From Bacillota bacterium (GTDB taxonomy: Bacteria; Bacillota; Clostridia; Peptostreptococcales; Anaerovoracaceae), in NCBI GenBank assembly GCA_019420525.1, contig JAHZHA010000035.1:1-64000 (forward strand): a stretch of DNA of 64,000 bases, written 5' to 3'. Shown one piece after another: positions 17,229-28,317 of the stretch. The notes under the pieces were generated by a model, which saw only the letters and a list, made by a program, of their open reading frames with translations, ran no database searches and was not told the DNA's origin. Each line of letters starts with the position of its first letter. Within the stretch, counting starts at the first letter, position 1. Both the position numbers and the translations under genes were made by a program.

Positions 17229-17413
17229 GACGTACGGAGTCTCACCCGCCGGTTTCAGAAATCGGCATTACCCGCGGCGGCTGCGCCGGCCTGGCGGTCC
17301 GCGCAGCGCTTTCCTGAATTCAGAAGCGAGGCGTTCTCTTTCCGCAGATTTCTGCGGCGGCCGCGGGATGCGGAAAAAGGACGTACGGACTTCATCGATT
17401 ATCTCGGTTACAG

Positions 17414-17460
17414 AAGACTTTCCGGCGGCCGTTGCAGGCCGCGGAGAGTCTTTTGTTTTT
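17414..17460 (+). terminator. Terminator in the YdbC-kinase spacer
   Basis: A long stem (AAGACTTTCC... with GGAGAGTCTT, one bulged G) followed by TTTTGTTTTTT. It is about 185 bp past the YdbC stop codon, further than usual. Confidence 0.85.
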
Positions 17461-17496
17461 TGGAAGGGAAAAAAGCTGCGGCAGGAGCGGGCGCTT

Positions 17497-17506
17497 ATGG
17501 TATAAT
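17497..17506 (+). promoter_or_regulatory. Extended -10 promoter of nucleoside kinase operon
   Basis: TGGTATAAT gives a perfect -10 (17501-17506) with the extended TG element. No clear -35 is present. Confidence 0.55.
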
Positions 17507-17635
17507 CAGATATATTGAGAAAGTCTACCCCTGAAGCCGGTCAGCCTGCGGCAGAATCGCGTACAGTTCCGCTGCATGGCGGCGGCCGGCTGATGTCCGA
17601 TACAAACCGCATGTCGAAGTAAACAGGAGGCAGGT

Positions 17636-19309
17636 ATGAGTGAAAAAATCAGAATCAGAATTCTTTCCGACAATGATGTCACCGAAGTGATGGAGCCCCC
17701 GGGTATTTCTCTGAAAGAGCTGGCTGCAAAGTACTATGACAGATCCGCGGGATATTTTCCCGTATTCGCCAGTGTAAACGATGTGGGGCGGGATCTGTTG
17801 TACCGCATCAGCCGCCCGTCGGCAGTCAGGTTCATGGATCTGCGCTCCCGCCTCGCCCGTCTGGTATATCAGAGAAGCATTTACTTTCTCTACTTGGTCG
17901 CGCTCAACGAGATTGATCCCGATGCCGTTCCGGTACTGAAGCATCCCCTCAACGACGGGATCTACGTCAAAATTGAAAATCAGCCGGACAGTCCCGCCAG
18001 CGTTCAGTGGCGCATCGAAAAGCGCATGCGGGAACTGATCGATGAAGATGTATCTTTTTCCCGCAATATCATACGGAGAAAGCAGATCCTGTCCGAAAAT
18101 CCTCCGGAAATCATGACAGAGGAACAGATCGATTACATACGGAACTGCGATATCCGCGAAGTGTTCGAGTATTCCTGCCGCGGCTTTTCCACGATCTTCT
18201 ACGATCCGCTGATCGCATCGGCGCAGTCGCTGTCTCTGTTTCGGATCGTTCCTTATCAGGGAGGCGCCGTCATCAGAGTGCCGCAGTACCGCAGCACGAA
18301 ATCACTGCCGGAGTACCGGGATGACAAGAAGCTCTATGAGGCGTTTATCGAAGAGGCGGAGTGGAACCGGAATGTGGGCGTATGGTATATGAAAGACCTG
18401 AACCGCAAAATCATGGAAGGAGAATGGCACGATCTCATTCTGCTCAACGAGGCTCTTCAGGAGAAAAAGGTGGCGGCCATCGCCGACGATATCATCCGGA
18501 AAAACAGGCGGATCATTCTCATCGCGGGACCTTCCTCTTCCGGAAAGACCACGTTTGCCCAGAGGCTCTGCATTCAGCTCCGGGTCAACGGGAAGAGACC
18601 CCTTTACATGGGAACTGATGACTATTTTGTGGAACGCGATCAGGCGCCGGTGGACGAGTTCGGCAAATTCAATTTCGAGGATCTCGACGCGGTGGATGTG
18701 GATCTCTTCAACGAACAGATGAACGGCCTGTTGGCAGGAGAGACCGTTGATATGCCGGTATTCGATTTCATCAAGGGCAGCAAGCGGTACGGAACCCGGA
18801 TCACCCGGGCGGAGAAAGATCAGCCCATCGTCATCGAGGGGATTCATGCCCTCAACGACCAACTGACGGAAAACATTCCGGAAGCCGAAAAATACCGGAT
18901 TTATGTGAGTCCGCTGACCACACTCAATATCGACGGAAACAACAGGATTCCTGTCAGTGATCTGCGGCTCGTCCGTAGGATCGCCAGAGACATCCGGTCG
19001 CGGGGACGCACGGCCAGCCAGACGCTGAGCGAGTGGGTGAAAGTTCGTGCGGGCGAGGTGAAGAATATCTTTCCTTACAGCGTGACGGCGGATATGTTCT
19101 TCAATTCCGCGTTTATGTACGAATGGGCCATGCTGAAGCCTGTCATCAAAGAAAGTCTCGAAGAGATCAGAGAAGAAGATGAAAATTACCTGGAAGCGGA
19201 GCGCCTGCTGCGGATTCTGCGATGTGTCAAGTCGCTGAAAAATGCGGAAGACATCAGCAACAATTCCATCATGAGAGAATTCATCGGCGGCGGAATCTGG
19301 GTAAAATAG
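17636..19309 (+). CDS. Nucleoside kinase (uridine kinase-like) with N-terminal TGS-type region
   Basis: Predicted cytosolic kinase phosphorylating uridine, cytidine or a similar nucleoside. Of 557 residues, the first 60 or so resemble a TGS domain, followed by a threonyl-tRNA-synthetase-like second domain, a combination seen in a Clostridia-typical family. The C-terminal half is a P-loop kinase: Walker A GPSSSGKTTF near residue 297, then YFVERDQAP and the IEGIHALN motif. It ends 20 bp before nfo, so the two are likely co-transcribed. A GAGG-type ribosome site (AGGAGGCAGGT) precedes the ATG. Confidence 0.88.
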   Translation: MSEKIRIRILSDNDVTEVMEPPGISLKELAAKYYDRSAGYFPVFASVNDVGRDLLYRISRPSAVRFMDLRSRLARLVYQRSIYFLYLVALNEIDPDAVPVLKHPLNDGIYVKIENQPDSPASVQWRIEKRMRELIDEDVSFSRNIIRRKQILSENPPEIMTEEQIDYIRNCDIREVFEYSCRGFSTIFYDPLIASAQSLSLFRIVPYQGGAVIRVPQYRSTKSLPEYRDDKKLYEAFIEEAEWNRNVGVWYMKDLNRKIMEGEWHDLILLNEALQEKKVAAIADDIIRKNRRIILIAGPSSSGKTTFAQRLCIQLRVNGKRPLYMGTDDYFVERDQAPVDEFGKFNFEDLDAVDVDLFNEQMNGLLAGETVDMPVFDFIKGSKRYGTRITRAEKDQPIVIEGIHALNDQLTENIPEAEKYRIYVSPLTTLNIDGNNRIPVSDLRLVRRIARDIRSRGRTASQTLSEWVKVRAGEVKNIFPYSVTADMFFNSAFMYEWAMLKPVIKESLEEIREEDENYLEAERLLRILRCVKSLKNAEDISNNSIMREFIGGGIWVK

Positions 19310-19329
19310 AGAAAAACAGGAGTTTGATT

Positions 19330-20181
19330 ATGTTATATCTGGGCTGTCACCTTTCCATTGCGAAAGGTTATTTCAAAGCGGCGCAGGAAGCTGTTTCCAT
19401 CGGCGCCAATACGTTTCAGTTTTTTACGAGAAATCCGCGGGGCGGCAGTGCCAAAGCGCTGGACGAAAAAGATATCGCCAGAGCGGAAGCTCTCATGAAA
19501 GAGCACGGATTCGGTCCGCTTCTGGCCCACGCGCCGTATACGATGAATCTCTGCTCGTCTAAAGAGGACGTCAGGGAATTCGCTCTGGACATTCTGAAAG
19601 AAGATGTGGAGCGGATGAAGTATCTTCCGAATGCCAGATTTCTCTTCCATCCCGGCAGTCATGTGGGACAGGGAGCAGAGCAGGGCATACAGTTCATCGT
19701 GGATGCTCTCAACGAGACGATCAGAGACGACGACGGCCCGATGATACTTCTGGAAGGAATGGCCGGAAAAGGAAGTGAGATCGGCCGGAATTTCGACGAG
19801 ATCGCGCAGATCATCCAGGGGGTGAATCACAGTAAAAATCTGGGGATCTGCATCGACACGTGCCATCTTCATTCCGCAGGATACGATATCGTAAATGACC
19901 TGGACGGCGTTCTGGATGAGCTGGACCGGAAGATCGGCATAGAAAAGATCGGCGGCGTTCACGTCAATGACAATATGAATGATTTCGCCTGCAATAAAGA
20001 CAGACACGCGAAAATCGGAGAGGGCAGCATCGGCCTGGATGCCATCTGCCGGGTTGTTTCCCACGAAAAGCTGAAGGGTCTGCCTTTTAATCTGGAAACG
20101 CCCAATGAGCTTCCCGGATATGCGGCTGAGATCAAAATGATAAGAGAAAAGACAGGAGAATTTCTGAAGGCGCATGAATAA
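19330..20181 (+). CDS. nfo: Deoxyribonuclease IV (endonuclease IV)
   Basis: AP endonuclease of base-excision repair; cleaves 5' to abasic sites with three zinc ions. The 283 residues match the family length. Metal ligands appear in AHAPYTMNL, FHPGSHVG, ILLEGMAGKG, CIDTCHLHSAGYD, HVNDN and the C-terminal LETP. The ATG at 19330 follows AGGAG at the right distance; the in-frame extension back to 19222 overlaps the kinase gene and lacks a ribosome site. Its stop codon lies in the loop of a terminator-like hairpin. Confidence 0.96.
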   Translation: MLYLGCHLSIAKGYFKAAQEAVSIGANTFQFFTRNPRGGSAKALDEKDIARAEALMKEHGFGPLLAHAPYTMNLCSSKEDVREFALDILKEDVERMKYLPNARFLFHPGSHVGQGAEQGIQFIVDALNETIRDDDGPMILLEGMAGKGSEIGRNFDEIAQIIQGVNHSKNLGICIDTCHLHSAGYDIVNDLDGVLDELDRKIGIEKIGGVHVNDNMNDFACNKDRHAKIGEGSIGLDAICRVVSHEKLKGLPFNLETPNELPGYAAEIKMIREKTGEFLKAHE

Positions 20182-20193
20182 TGCGCCTCTTTT
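20169..20193 (+). terminator. Terminator-like hairpin around the nfo stop codon
   Basis: GGCGCAT (20169-20175) pairs with ATGCGCC (20181-20187), followed by TCTTTT; the stop codon TAA straddles the loop and second arm. It lies 7 bp before the pcrA start codon, so it could be an intrinsic terminator or attenuate read-through into pcrA. Confidence 0.5.
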
Positions 20194-20199
20194 GAGACT

Positions 20200-22419
20200 A
20201 TGGATTATCTGAGCAATTTAAACGAAAAACAGCTGGAAGCAGCGAAATATACGGAAGGTCCGCTTCTGATCCTGGCGGGAGCGGGCAGCGGCAAGACGAG
20301 TACCATGACACGCAGAATCGCCTATATGATCCGGGAGAAAGGGATTTCTCCGTATCATATTCTGGCGGTGACTTTTACGAACAAGGCGGCCGGCGAGATG
20401 CGCGACCGGGTGGAATCTCTGGTGGGAGACAGCCGCGGGATGTGGATCATGACGTTCCACTCCGCGTGTCTCCGCATCCTCCGCAGCAATGCGGACCGTC
20501 TGGGCTACTCGAGAGATTTTACGATTTACGATCCCGCGGATCAGAAAGCTGTCGTCAAAGCGGCCGTCAAGGCAGCCAATGCCGACGACAAGATCTTCAC
20601 GCCCAATTATGTGCTGGGAATCATCAGCGATGCCAAGGAACACGGAATCGACAGCAGTCAGTTCGCCGAAGATGCAGACGGATACAAAGAGAAGATCACG
20701 GCGAAGCTGTACCGCCATTATGAGGAAACGCTGAAAAAAAATAACGCCATGGATTTCGACGATCTGATCTGGCGGACGGTCCAGCTCTTCGAGGGCGATG
20801 CGGAGGTTCTCGATTATTACCGGGAGAAATTCCGCTATATCATGGTGGACGAATATCAGGATACCAACTACATGCAGTACCGCATCGTGCGGCTGCTGGC
20901 GGAAAAACACAAAAATATCTGCGTGGTGGGTGACGATGACCAGTGCATCTATCAGTGGAGAGGTGCGGACATCCGCAATATTCTCTCCTTTGAGCAGGAT
21001 TTTCCGGGGACAAAGGTGGTGAAGCTGGAACAGAATTACCGTTCCTGCGGAAATATTCTGAAAGCGGCTCATTCGATAATCCGGAATAACCGGGGCAGAA
21101 AAGACAAACAATTATGGACAGAGGCGGAAGACGGCAGCCGGATCATGTACCGGAGGCTGGACAATGAAAAGGCGGAAGCCGCTTATGCGGCCGGAGAGAT
21201 TCAGCGGCTGATAACGGGAGAAAGAAAATATTCCGACTTCGCTGTGCTCTACCGGACGAACGTACAGTCCCGGGCCTTTGAAGAGGCGTTCATGGCCGCC
21301 GATATCCCGTACCGGGTGCTGGGCGGAACGAAATTCTACGACCGCAAGGAAGTCAAAGACATGATGGCCTATCTGCGGCTCGTCCTGAACCCGGCTGACG
21401 ATCTGGCTTTCGTGCGGATCATCAACGAACCGAAGCGGAGTGTCGGAGCCAAGACTCTGGAAAAACTCCAGATTCTGGCACAGCAGAGAGAGGCCAGTCT
21501 CTTTGAACTTCTGACAGATGACGAGGTCATCGGAGGCCTTTCCGCAAAGGCGGGAGCCGGGCTTCACTCTCTGGTGCGTCTGCTGGCGGAATGTCACGCC
21601 AATCACGATGAGATGAAAGTCAGCGATATCTACGACCGGCTTCTGGTGGACAGCGGATATCTGAAAGCGCTGGAGGCCGCCGGTACGGTGGAAGCGGACG
21701 GCAGAATCGAAAATCTGCTGGAATTCAAATCTGTCATGTACGACAGTGAGGAGGAAAATCCGCAGCTCTCTCTTTCGGAATTTCTGGAGAGCGTCGCTCT
21801 GGTAGCGGACATCGACAATCACCAGCCGGAGGAAAATGCGGTGGTCCTCATGACTCTGCACAGCGCGAAGGGCCTGGAATTCCCCGTGGTCTTCATGCCG
21901 GGCCTGGAAGACGGACTCTTTCCGGGATGGCGTTCTTTGGATTCGGCGGACGGCATGGAGGAGGAGCGCCGTCTCTGCTATGTGGGCATTACCCGGGCGG
22001 AGGAAAAGCTCTATCTGACGAGTGCGGTGTCCCGTACGATTTACGGCCGGACGGATTTCACCCGGGAATCGCAGTTCCTGAAAGAACTCGATAAAGATCT
22101 GTTCGACGAAGAGGCCGATCCTGTGGGTCAAAAGAGTTACCAGGAAGGCGGCGGAAACATCGAAGCGAAGCCGAGAAGACCGTACAGCACGATGAACAAG
22201 CCTTTTGACCAGCTGAGATATATCAGACAGAACACATCGGAGCTGGCGAAGAGTGCAGCGGAGAGTGCGGCGGACATCGGCGACGGCGACCGGGTCTCTC
22301 ATCCGAAGTTCGGGGAAGGACTGGTGATAGCCGTCAAGGGCGGAGCGGTCACCGTAGCTTTCGACTCCGTGGGAATCAAGAAACTGGCGCTTGACTTTGC
22401 GCCTCTGAAAAAAATTTAG
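20200..22419 (+). CDS. pcrA: ATP-dependent DNA helicase PcrA
   Basis: UvrD/Rep-family 3'-5' helicase for nucleotide-excision repair, rolling-circle replication and clearing RecA filaments. The 739 residues show LAGAGSGKTSTMTRR near residue 28, VDEYQDTNYMQ, GDDDQCIYQWRGAD, QNYRS and the helicase motif TLHSAKGLEFPVVF. The C-terminal 45 residues (GDRVSHPKFGEGLV) form the Tudor-like domain that binds RNA polymerase. The ATG has no obvious Shine-Dalgarno and sits just after the nfo hairpin, hinting at low or coupled translation. pcrA-ligA adjacency is conserved in Bacillota. Confidence 0.97.
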   Translation: MDYLSNLNEKQLEAAKYTEGPLLILAGAGSGKTSTMTRRIAYMIREKGISPYHILAVTFTNKAAGEMRDRVESLVGDSRGMWIMTFHSACLRILRSNADRLGYSRDFTIYDPADQKAVVKAAVKAANADDKIFTPNYVLGIISDAKEHGIDSSQFAEDADGYKEKITAKLYRHYEETLKKNNAMDFDDLIWRTVQLFEGDAEVLDYYREKFRYIMVDEYQDTNYMQYRIVRLLAEKHKNICVVGDDDQCIYQWRGADIRNILSFEQDFPGTKVVKLEQNYRSCGNILKAAHSIIRNNRGRKDKQLWTEAEDGSRIMYRRLDNEKAEAAYAAGEIQRLITGERKYSDFAVLYRTNVQSRAFEEAFMAADIPYRVLGGTKFYDRKEVKDMMAYLRLVLNPADDLAFVRIINEPKRSVGAKTLEKLQILAQQREASLFELLTDDEVIGGLSAKAGAGLHSLVRLLAECHANHDEMKVSDIYDRLLVDSGYLKALEAAGTVEADGRIENLLEFKSVMYDSEEENPQLSLSEFLESVALVADIDNHQPEENAVVLMTLHSAKGLEFPVVFMPGLEDGLFPGWRSLDSADGMEEERRLCYVGITRAEEKLYLTSAVSRTIYGRTDFTRESQFLKELDKDLFDEEADPVGQKSYQEGGGNIEAKPRRPYSTMNKPFDQLRYIRQNTSELAKSAAESAADIGDGDRVSHPKFGEGLVIAVKGGAVTVAFDSVGIKKLALDFAPLKKI

Positions 22420-22500
22420 GCGCGGAAATCCGTGAATTCTGCTGTCCGCTTTCGGAGCGACCGGCATTCTGTCTGAATTCACACCGTTCCGCGGGTCTGA

Positions 22501-24567
<2,067 letters not shown>

Positions 24568-24606
24568 GTCCGGAAAAAGAAAAATTTCCCGGCGGCGAGA
24601 AAGCGA

Positions 24607-24635
24607 TTGACGATCCGCCGCCGGATAGATATAAT
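24607..24635 (+). promoter_or_regulatory. SRP RNA promoter
   Basis: TTGACG (24607-24612), a 17-bp spacer and a perfect TATAAT (24630-24635). The start would fall near 24642, right at the 5' end of the SRP RNA helix. Confidence 0.82.
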
Positions 24636-24644
24636 AAATGATGC

Positions 24645-24799
24645 AGTTGTCCTTTGATGGCTTCGTAAGAGTGACTGGGGTCCTGCGCAATAAGAGCCCG
24701 TGAACCTCGTCAGGTCCGGAAGGAAGCAGCGATAAGCGGGACCTCTTATGTGCCGCAGATAAGCCTTTTTCATCCTGCGGAGCCTTCAAAGGACAACTT
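24645..24799 (+). ncRNA. ffs: Signal recognition particle RNA (4.5S/scRNA)
   Basis: RNA scaffold that binds Ffh and targets nascent membrane proteins. The universally conserved apical loop GTCAGGTCCGGAAGGAAGCA (24709-24728) with its GGAA tetraloop is present, flanked by a stem of ATAAGAG with CTCTTAT. The RNA is closed by an extra helix, TTGTCCTTTGA (from 24647) with TCAAAGGACAA (to 24797), giving about 155 nt, longer than the 100-nt minimal form and shorter than the 270-nt Bacillus form. The 3' arm runs into a U-rich tract (24798-24807), so the closing helix may double as the terminator. Its place before dnaX matches the Bacillus order. Confidence 0.92.
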
Positions 24800-24807
24800 T
24801 TCTTTTT

Positions 24808-24817
24808 ATGGTATAAT
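24808..24817 (+). promoter_or_regulatory. Extended -10 promoter of dnaX operon
   Basis: TGGTATAAT just after the SRP RNA U-tract, with TATAAT at 24812-24817 and the extended TG. No good -35 is seen. The leader to dnaX is about 150 nt and very GC-rich, with a GGGCCGTCCTCC/GGAGGACGGCCC inverted repeat at 24836-24861. Confidence 0.55.
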
Positions 24818-24973
24818 GTGAGAAACGAGCCCGCGGGCCGTCCTCCGCCGGAGGACGGCCCGCGGGATATAAAAAGGCGGATCACGAGAACGCAGAGAAG
24901 CGGACGGTGTCTCCGGCAGCGCAGAAGCGCGGCGAGAGACGCGGCCCCGGAAATGCAGAAGTGGAGGACAGTC

Positions 24974-26860
24974 ATGTATTCAGCGATATACAGAGATTTC
25001 CGGCCGGATCGCTTCGATCAGATCATCGGCCAGGATCATATCGTAAAGATTCTCAGAAATCAGATCGCATCCGGTCAGACGGGACACGCATATCTGTTCT
25101 GCGGCACCCGGGGAACGGGCAAGACGACGACGGCCCGGATTCTGGCGAAAGCGCTGAACTGTGAGAACAGCGGCGAAAGACCCTGCGGCGTCTGTGACAA
25201 CTGCCTGGCTATAAAAGAAGGAACTTTCATGGACGTCATCGAAATCGATGCGGCGTCAAACAACGGCGTGGACAACATACGCGAACTCAGGGAAAGCGTG
25301 AAATATCCGCCGGTGAAAGGCAGAAACAAAGTCTACATCATAGACGAAGTCCACATGCTGTCTCCGGGCGCTCACAATGCCCTTCTGAAGACGCTGGAAG
25401 AGCCGCCGGAAAACGTGGTATTCATACTGGCTACGACGGAGCCGCAGAAACTCCCGGCCACGATTCTGTCGCGCTGCATGCGGCTGGATTTCCGGAGGGT
25501 GTCAGAAGACGTCATCGTCGACAATATGAAGAGAATCTGTACCGCCCGGGGCGTGGAGGCAGATCCGGGTGCTCTGGCGCTCATCGCCGCCAATGCCGAC
25601 GGATCGGTGAGAGACAGTCTGAGCATTCTCGAGCAGTGCATCTCCACGGGAGACCGTTTCGTTTCACGTGACGACGTCGCAGAGCTTCTGGGCACGGCAG
25701 GGGAAGAATCCCTGATCGGGCTGACGGGATACATCATAGAGGGCAGAATTTCGGAAGCGCTACTATTCCTGGATCAGATCATACGTTCCGGCAGCGATGT
25801 GAAGCAGTTCATGAAAGAGTGGCTCGCTCATTTCCGAAACCTTCTCATGGCCAAATATGTGGAAAAGCCGGAAAATATTCTCAGCATGTCGGTGGAAAAT
25901 GTGATGAGGGTGAAAGCCCAGAGTGCGGAGATCACCACGGAGATACTGAACAGGGCCATTACAGATCTGACGAAGACGATTTCGGATGCGAAGTGGTCTT
26001 CTCAGCCCAGAGTTCTGCTGGAAATGTGTATCGTGCGGCTGGGGGCGCCGCAGGAGAGCGAAGAGGCGTTCGTTTTCCGGAGAGATGCGGCAGTCCGTCA
26101 GCATCTTTATTCCCCGCAGCCGGCATCTCAGCCTCAGTCCCGGCTCCAGTCACAGCCTGAGACGGAACAGATCCAGACGCGGGGGCCGGAACCGGCTCAG
26201 CCCGAGGAAGACGTATCTTCCCGGACGCACGGCGGAACAGGAGGAGCGCAGATGCCGGTGGGGGCAGACGGAAGCGCTGATATCGCTGACGGCGGCATGA
26301 TGATTTTCGGAGACGACGGTTCCGAGGATGAATTCGGCGGAGTTATGCCGACGGTTCAGCAGATTTACGATGCGGTTCCGGCGGAATTTCCGGAGTCACA
26401 GTCCCGGGAAGCAGCAAGAAATTCACTGTCACAGCGTGAGCCGTCTCAGAAGACGGACGATACCCTGCCGGAGGAAAAGATTCCGGCAGGAGAGGGAGCA
26501 GACCCGGGAGAAAAGACGGGCGCGGAAGTGGACGAGCTGTGGAGAGCGGCGGTAAAAAAAGCCGTGGGCGAAAAGCCGATGCTCATCCGCATCGAGACGA
26601 AAGCGCATCCTGTTGCAATCCGGGACGGCGCTCTCTACGTGACGGCAGATGACGAATATACCGAAAAAGTACTCATGGAAAAAGGCAGAGAGATCGTCGA
26701 ATCGAAGCTGACCATGTATTACGGGAGTCCTCTTGCTCTGCGCCTGGAACGGGACAGAAATCCGGTATCATCCGGCGTTTCCCGGGAAAAGGAGCAGGGC
26801 GCGGAAGATATCGCACGCCAGATCGGTGAGCGGTTCCACATGAAAGTGGACATCGAATAG
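24974..26860 (+). CDS. dnaX: DNA polymerase III subunit gamma/tau
   Basis: Clamp-loader ATPase of the replicative polymerase. The 628 residues begin MYSAIYRDFRPDRFDQIIGQ, with Walker A GTRGTGKTT near residue 43, a Cys4 zinc module around CGVCDNC, DEVHMLS, and the SRC arginine-finger motif. After about residue 375 there is a Pro/Gln/Glu-rich linker and a C-terminal tau-like domain. The ATG at 24974 follows GGAGGACA; the upstream frame lacks family similarity. Seven consecutive A at 26554-26560 sit in a frame suited to -1 slippage. dnaX-ybaB-recR order is conserved. Confidence 0.96.
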   Translation: MYSAIYRDFRPDRFDQIIGQDHIVKILRNQIASGQTGHAYLFCGTRGTGKTTTARILAKALNCENSGERPCGVCDNCLAIKEGTFMDVIEIDAASNNGVDNIRELRESVKYPPVKGRNKVYIIDEVHMLSPGAHNALLKTLEEPPENVVFILATTEPQKLPATILSRCMRLDFRRVSEDVIVDNMKRICTARGVEADPGALALIAANADGSVRDSLSILEQCISTGDRFVSRDDVAELLGTAGEESLIGLTGYIIEGRISEALLFLDQIIRSGSDVKQFMKEWLAHFRNLLMAKYVEKPENILSMSVENVMRVKAQSAEITTEILNRAITDLTKTISDAKWSSQPRVLLEMCIVRLGAPQESEEAFVFRRDAAVRQHLYSPQPASQPQSRLQSQPETEQIQTRGPEPAQPEEDVSSRTHGGTGGAQMPVGADGSADIADGGMMIFGDDGSEDEFGGVMPTVQQIYDAVPAEFPESQSREAARNSLSQREPSQKTDDTLPEEKIPAGEGADPGEKTGAEVDELWRAAVKKAVGEKPMLIRIETKAHPVAIRDGALYVTADDEYTEKVLMEKGREIVESKLTMYYGSPLALRLERDRNPVSSGVSREKEQGAEDIARQIGERFHMKVDIE

Positions 26861-26948
26861 ATCCTGACATGCGGCATCAGGAGAGATGCAGAGGATATAA
26901 AGACAGAAAAACAGGGATTATTGCGACAGAAATCAGGAGGTAGATATT

Positions 26949-27305
26949 ATGGGAAAAGGTATGAGAGCGGGCAAGAAGCCGAGCGCAGGCAAGGGCGGAA
27001 ACATGCAGAAGCAGCTGGCCCAGGTTCAGGCGATGCAGGCGCGCATGCAGCAGGCACAGGAAGAGATCGAGGCGAAGGTCGTTGAGACGTCGGCAGGCGG
27101 CGGAGCTGTCTCCGTAAAGATCAGCGGAAAAAAAGAGCTTCTCGAAATCAGCCTCAAGCCGGAGGTCGTGGATCCGGACGACATCGAAATGCTCCAGGAT
27201 CTCATCATCGCTGCGGTAAACGAAGGCATGCGCCAGATCGATGAGATCAGCGAAAGCGAAATGGGAAAGGTGACCGGCGGAATCAGTATCCCGGGACTTT
27301 TCTAA
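26949..27305 (+). CDS. ybaB: YbaB/EbfC-family nucleoid-associated protein
   Basis: Small DNA-binding protein of the YbaB/EbfC family, forming tweezer-like dimers. The 118 residues have a Gly/Lys-rich N-terminus of about 18 residues, then a helix rich in Gln and Met ([18 protein letters not shown]), the [18 protein letters not shown] strand region, and a C-terminal GISIPGLF tail. A strong AGGAGGT site precedes it. It lies between dnaX and recR, only 9 bp from recR, as in most bacteria. Confidence 0.96.
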   Translation: MGKGMRAGKKPSAGKGGNMQKQLAQVQAMQARMQQAQEEIEAKVVETSAGGGAVSVKISGKKELLEISLKPEVVDPDDIEMLQDLIIAAVNEGMRQIDEISESEMGKVTGGISIPGLF

Positions 27306-27314
27306 GGTGACATC

Positions 27315-27914
27315 ATGGCTCAGTACGCGAAGCCTCTGGCGAATCTGATCAGGGAGCTGTCGAAGCTTCCGGGAATCGGGGGAAAGAGTGCCCAGCGCCT
27401 GGCGTTTCATATTCTCTCCATGGACGACCGCGAGGCGGAGATCCTGGCGGATTCCATCACCAGGGCCAAGTCCTCCATGAAGTATTGTTCTGTATGCGGG
27501 AATCTGACAGACAAGGATCCCTGCGATATCTGTTCCGACGAACGCAGAGATCATTCTGTGATCTGCGTCGTGGAGCAGGCGAGGGATGTGGCAGCCATGG
27601 AGCGCATGAAAGAGTACAGCGGCGTTTACCACGTACTTCACGGAGCGATTTCTCCCATGGACGGGATCGGACCTGAGGATATCAATCTGAAGCAGCTGAT
27701 TCTGCGTCTGCAGCAGAATGATGTCAGAGAAGTGATTCTGGCTACGAATCCCACCATCGAGGGAGAAGCCACAGCTATGTATGCTGCGCGGCTCATCAAG
27801 CCGTCGGGCATTCTGGTGACGCGAATCGCACATGGAATTCCGGTGGGCGGCGATCTGGAGTATACCGATGAGATCACGCTCTCGAAAGCGATGGAAGGCA
27901 GAAGGGCACTGTAG
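27315..27914 (+). CDS. recR: Recombination protein RecR
   Basis: Part of the RecFOR pathway that loads RecA at single-strand gaps. The 199 residues are full length. It has an N-terminal helix-hairpin-helix ([17 protein letters not shown]), a Cys4 zinc finger ([16 protein letters not shown]), a Toprim domain beginning ICVVEQARD, and a C-terminal Walker-B-like segment ([18 protein letters not shown], part of the usual RecR tail). It is in the dnaX operon. Confidence 0.98.
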   Translation: MAQYAKPLANLIRELSKLPGIGGKSAQRLAFHILSMDDREAEILADSITRAKSSMKYCSVCGNLTDKDPCDICSDERRDHSVICVVEQARDVAAMERMKEYSGVYHVLHGAISPMDGIGPEDINLKQLILRLQQNDVREVILATNPTIEGEATAMYAARLIKPSGILVTRIAHGIPVGGDLEYTDEITLSKAMEGRRAL

Positions 27915-28023
27915 AAGGCAGAGAGACGGACGGAGTTCAGGCGGACAATGTGCCGGAGGGTGACAGCCGGAGCGAATAAGGACAGGCAGCAGGCGAATAA
28001 GATATTTCATCGGAGGTGATGAG

Positions 28024-28293
28024 ATGTCTATGGCGAATGAAGCGGGGATTCTTCTGGCGTATGCCGTGGCGATGTTCGGTCTGTTTGTCATCGTATGTAT
28101 GTTTATCGTTCCGCTGAAATATGCGTTGAAGCTGCTGATCAACAGCATCCTGGGCGGCGTTGCTATCGTCGTCATCAATCTGGCGGGGGCGGCCGTGGGG
28201 ATTCATATCAGCCTGAACTGCCTGACTGCGGCGGCAGCCGGTATTCTGGGAGTGCCGGGGGTGCTGATGCTTCTGTTTTTCCAGAATATATAA
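28024..28293 (+). CDS. bofA: BofA-family protein (pro-sigma-K processing inhibitor homologue)
   Basis: Small membrane protein of the BofA family; in Bacillus it restrains the SpoIVFB protease that activates sigma-K during sporulation. The 89 residues have two hydrophobic segments and the conserved ALKLLINSILG-like core followed by NLAGAAVGIHISLN and GVPGVLMLLFF. GGAGGTGATGAG precedes the ATG. Location next to recR matches the Bacillus recR-yaaL-bofA order. Presence suggests a sporulating ancestry, but it is not proof that this strain forms spores. Confidence 0.9.
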   Translation: MSMANEAGILLAYAVAMFGLFVIVCMFIVPLKYALKLLINSILGGVAIVVINLAGAAVGIHISLNCLTAAAAGILGVPGVLMLLFFQNI

Positions 28294-28317
28294 ATCACAG
28301 CAGGAGAAATCATTACA

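Larger units (their letters stand above)
17229..17635. other. GC-rich structured spacer before nucleoside kinase
   Basis: 407 bp without a convincing gene. It contains an 8-bp hairpin near 17250-17270 (GCCGGTTT/AAATCGGC), several GGCGGC-rich inverted segments, a 9-bp repeat (ACGTACGGA, near 17231 and 17382), the terminator at 17414-17460 and a promoter at 17501. An untranslated RNA ending at that terminator is possible, but I match no known RNA family. Confidence 0.4.
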
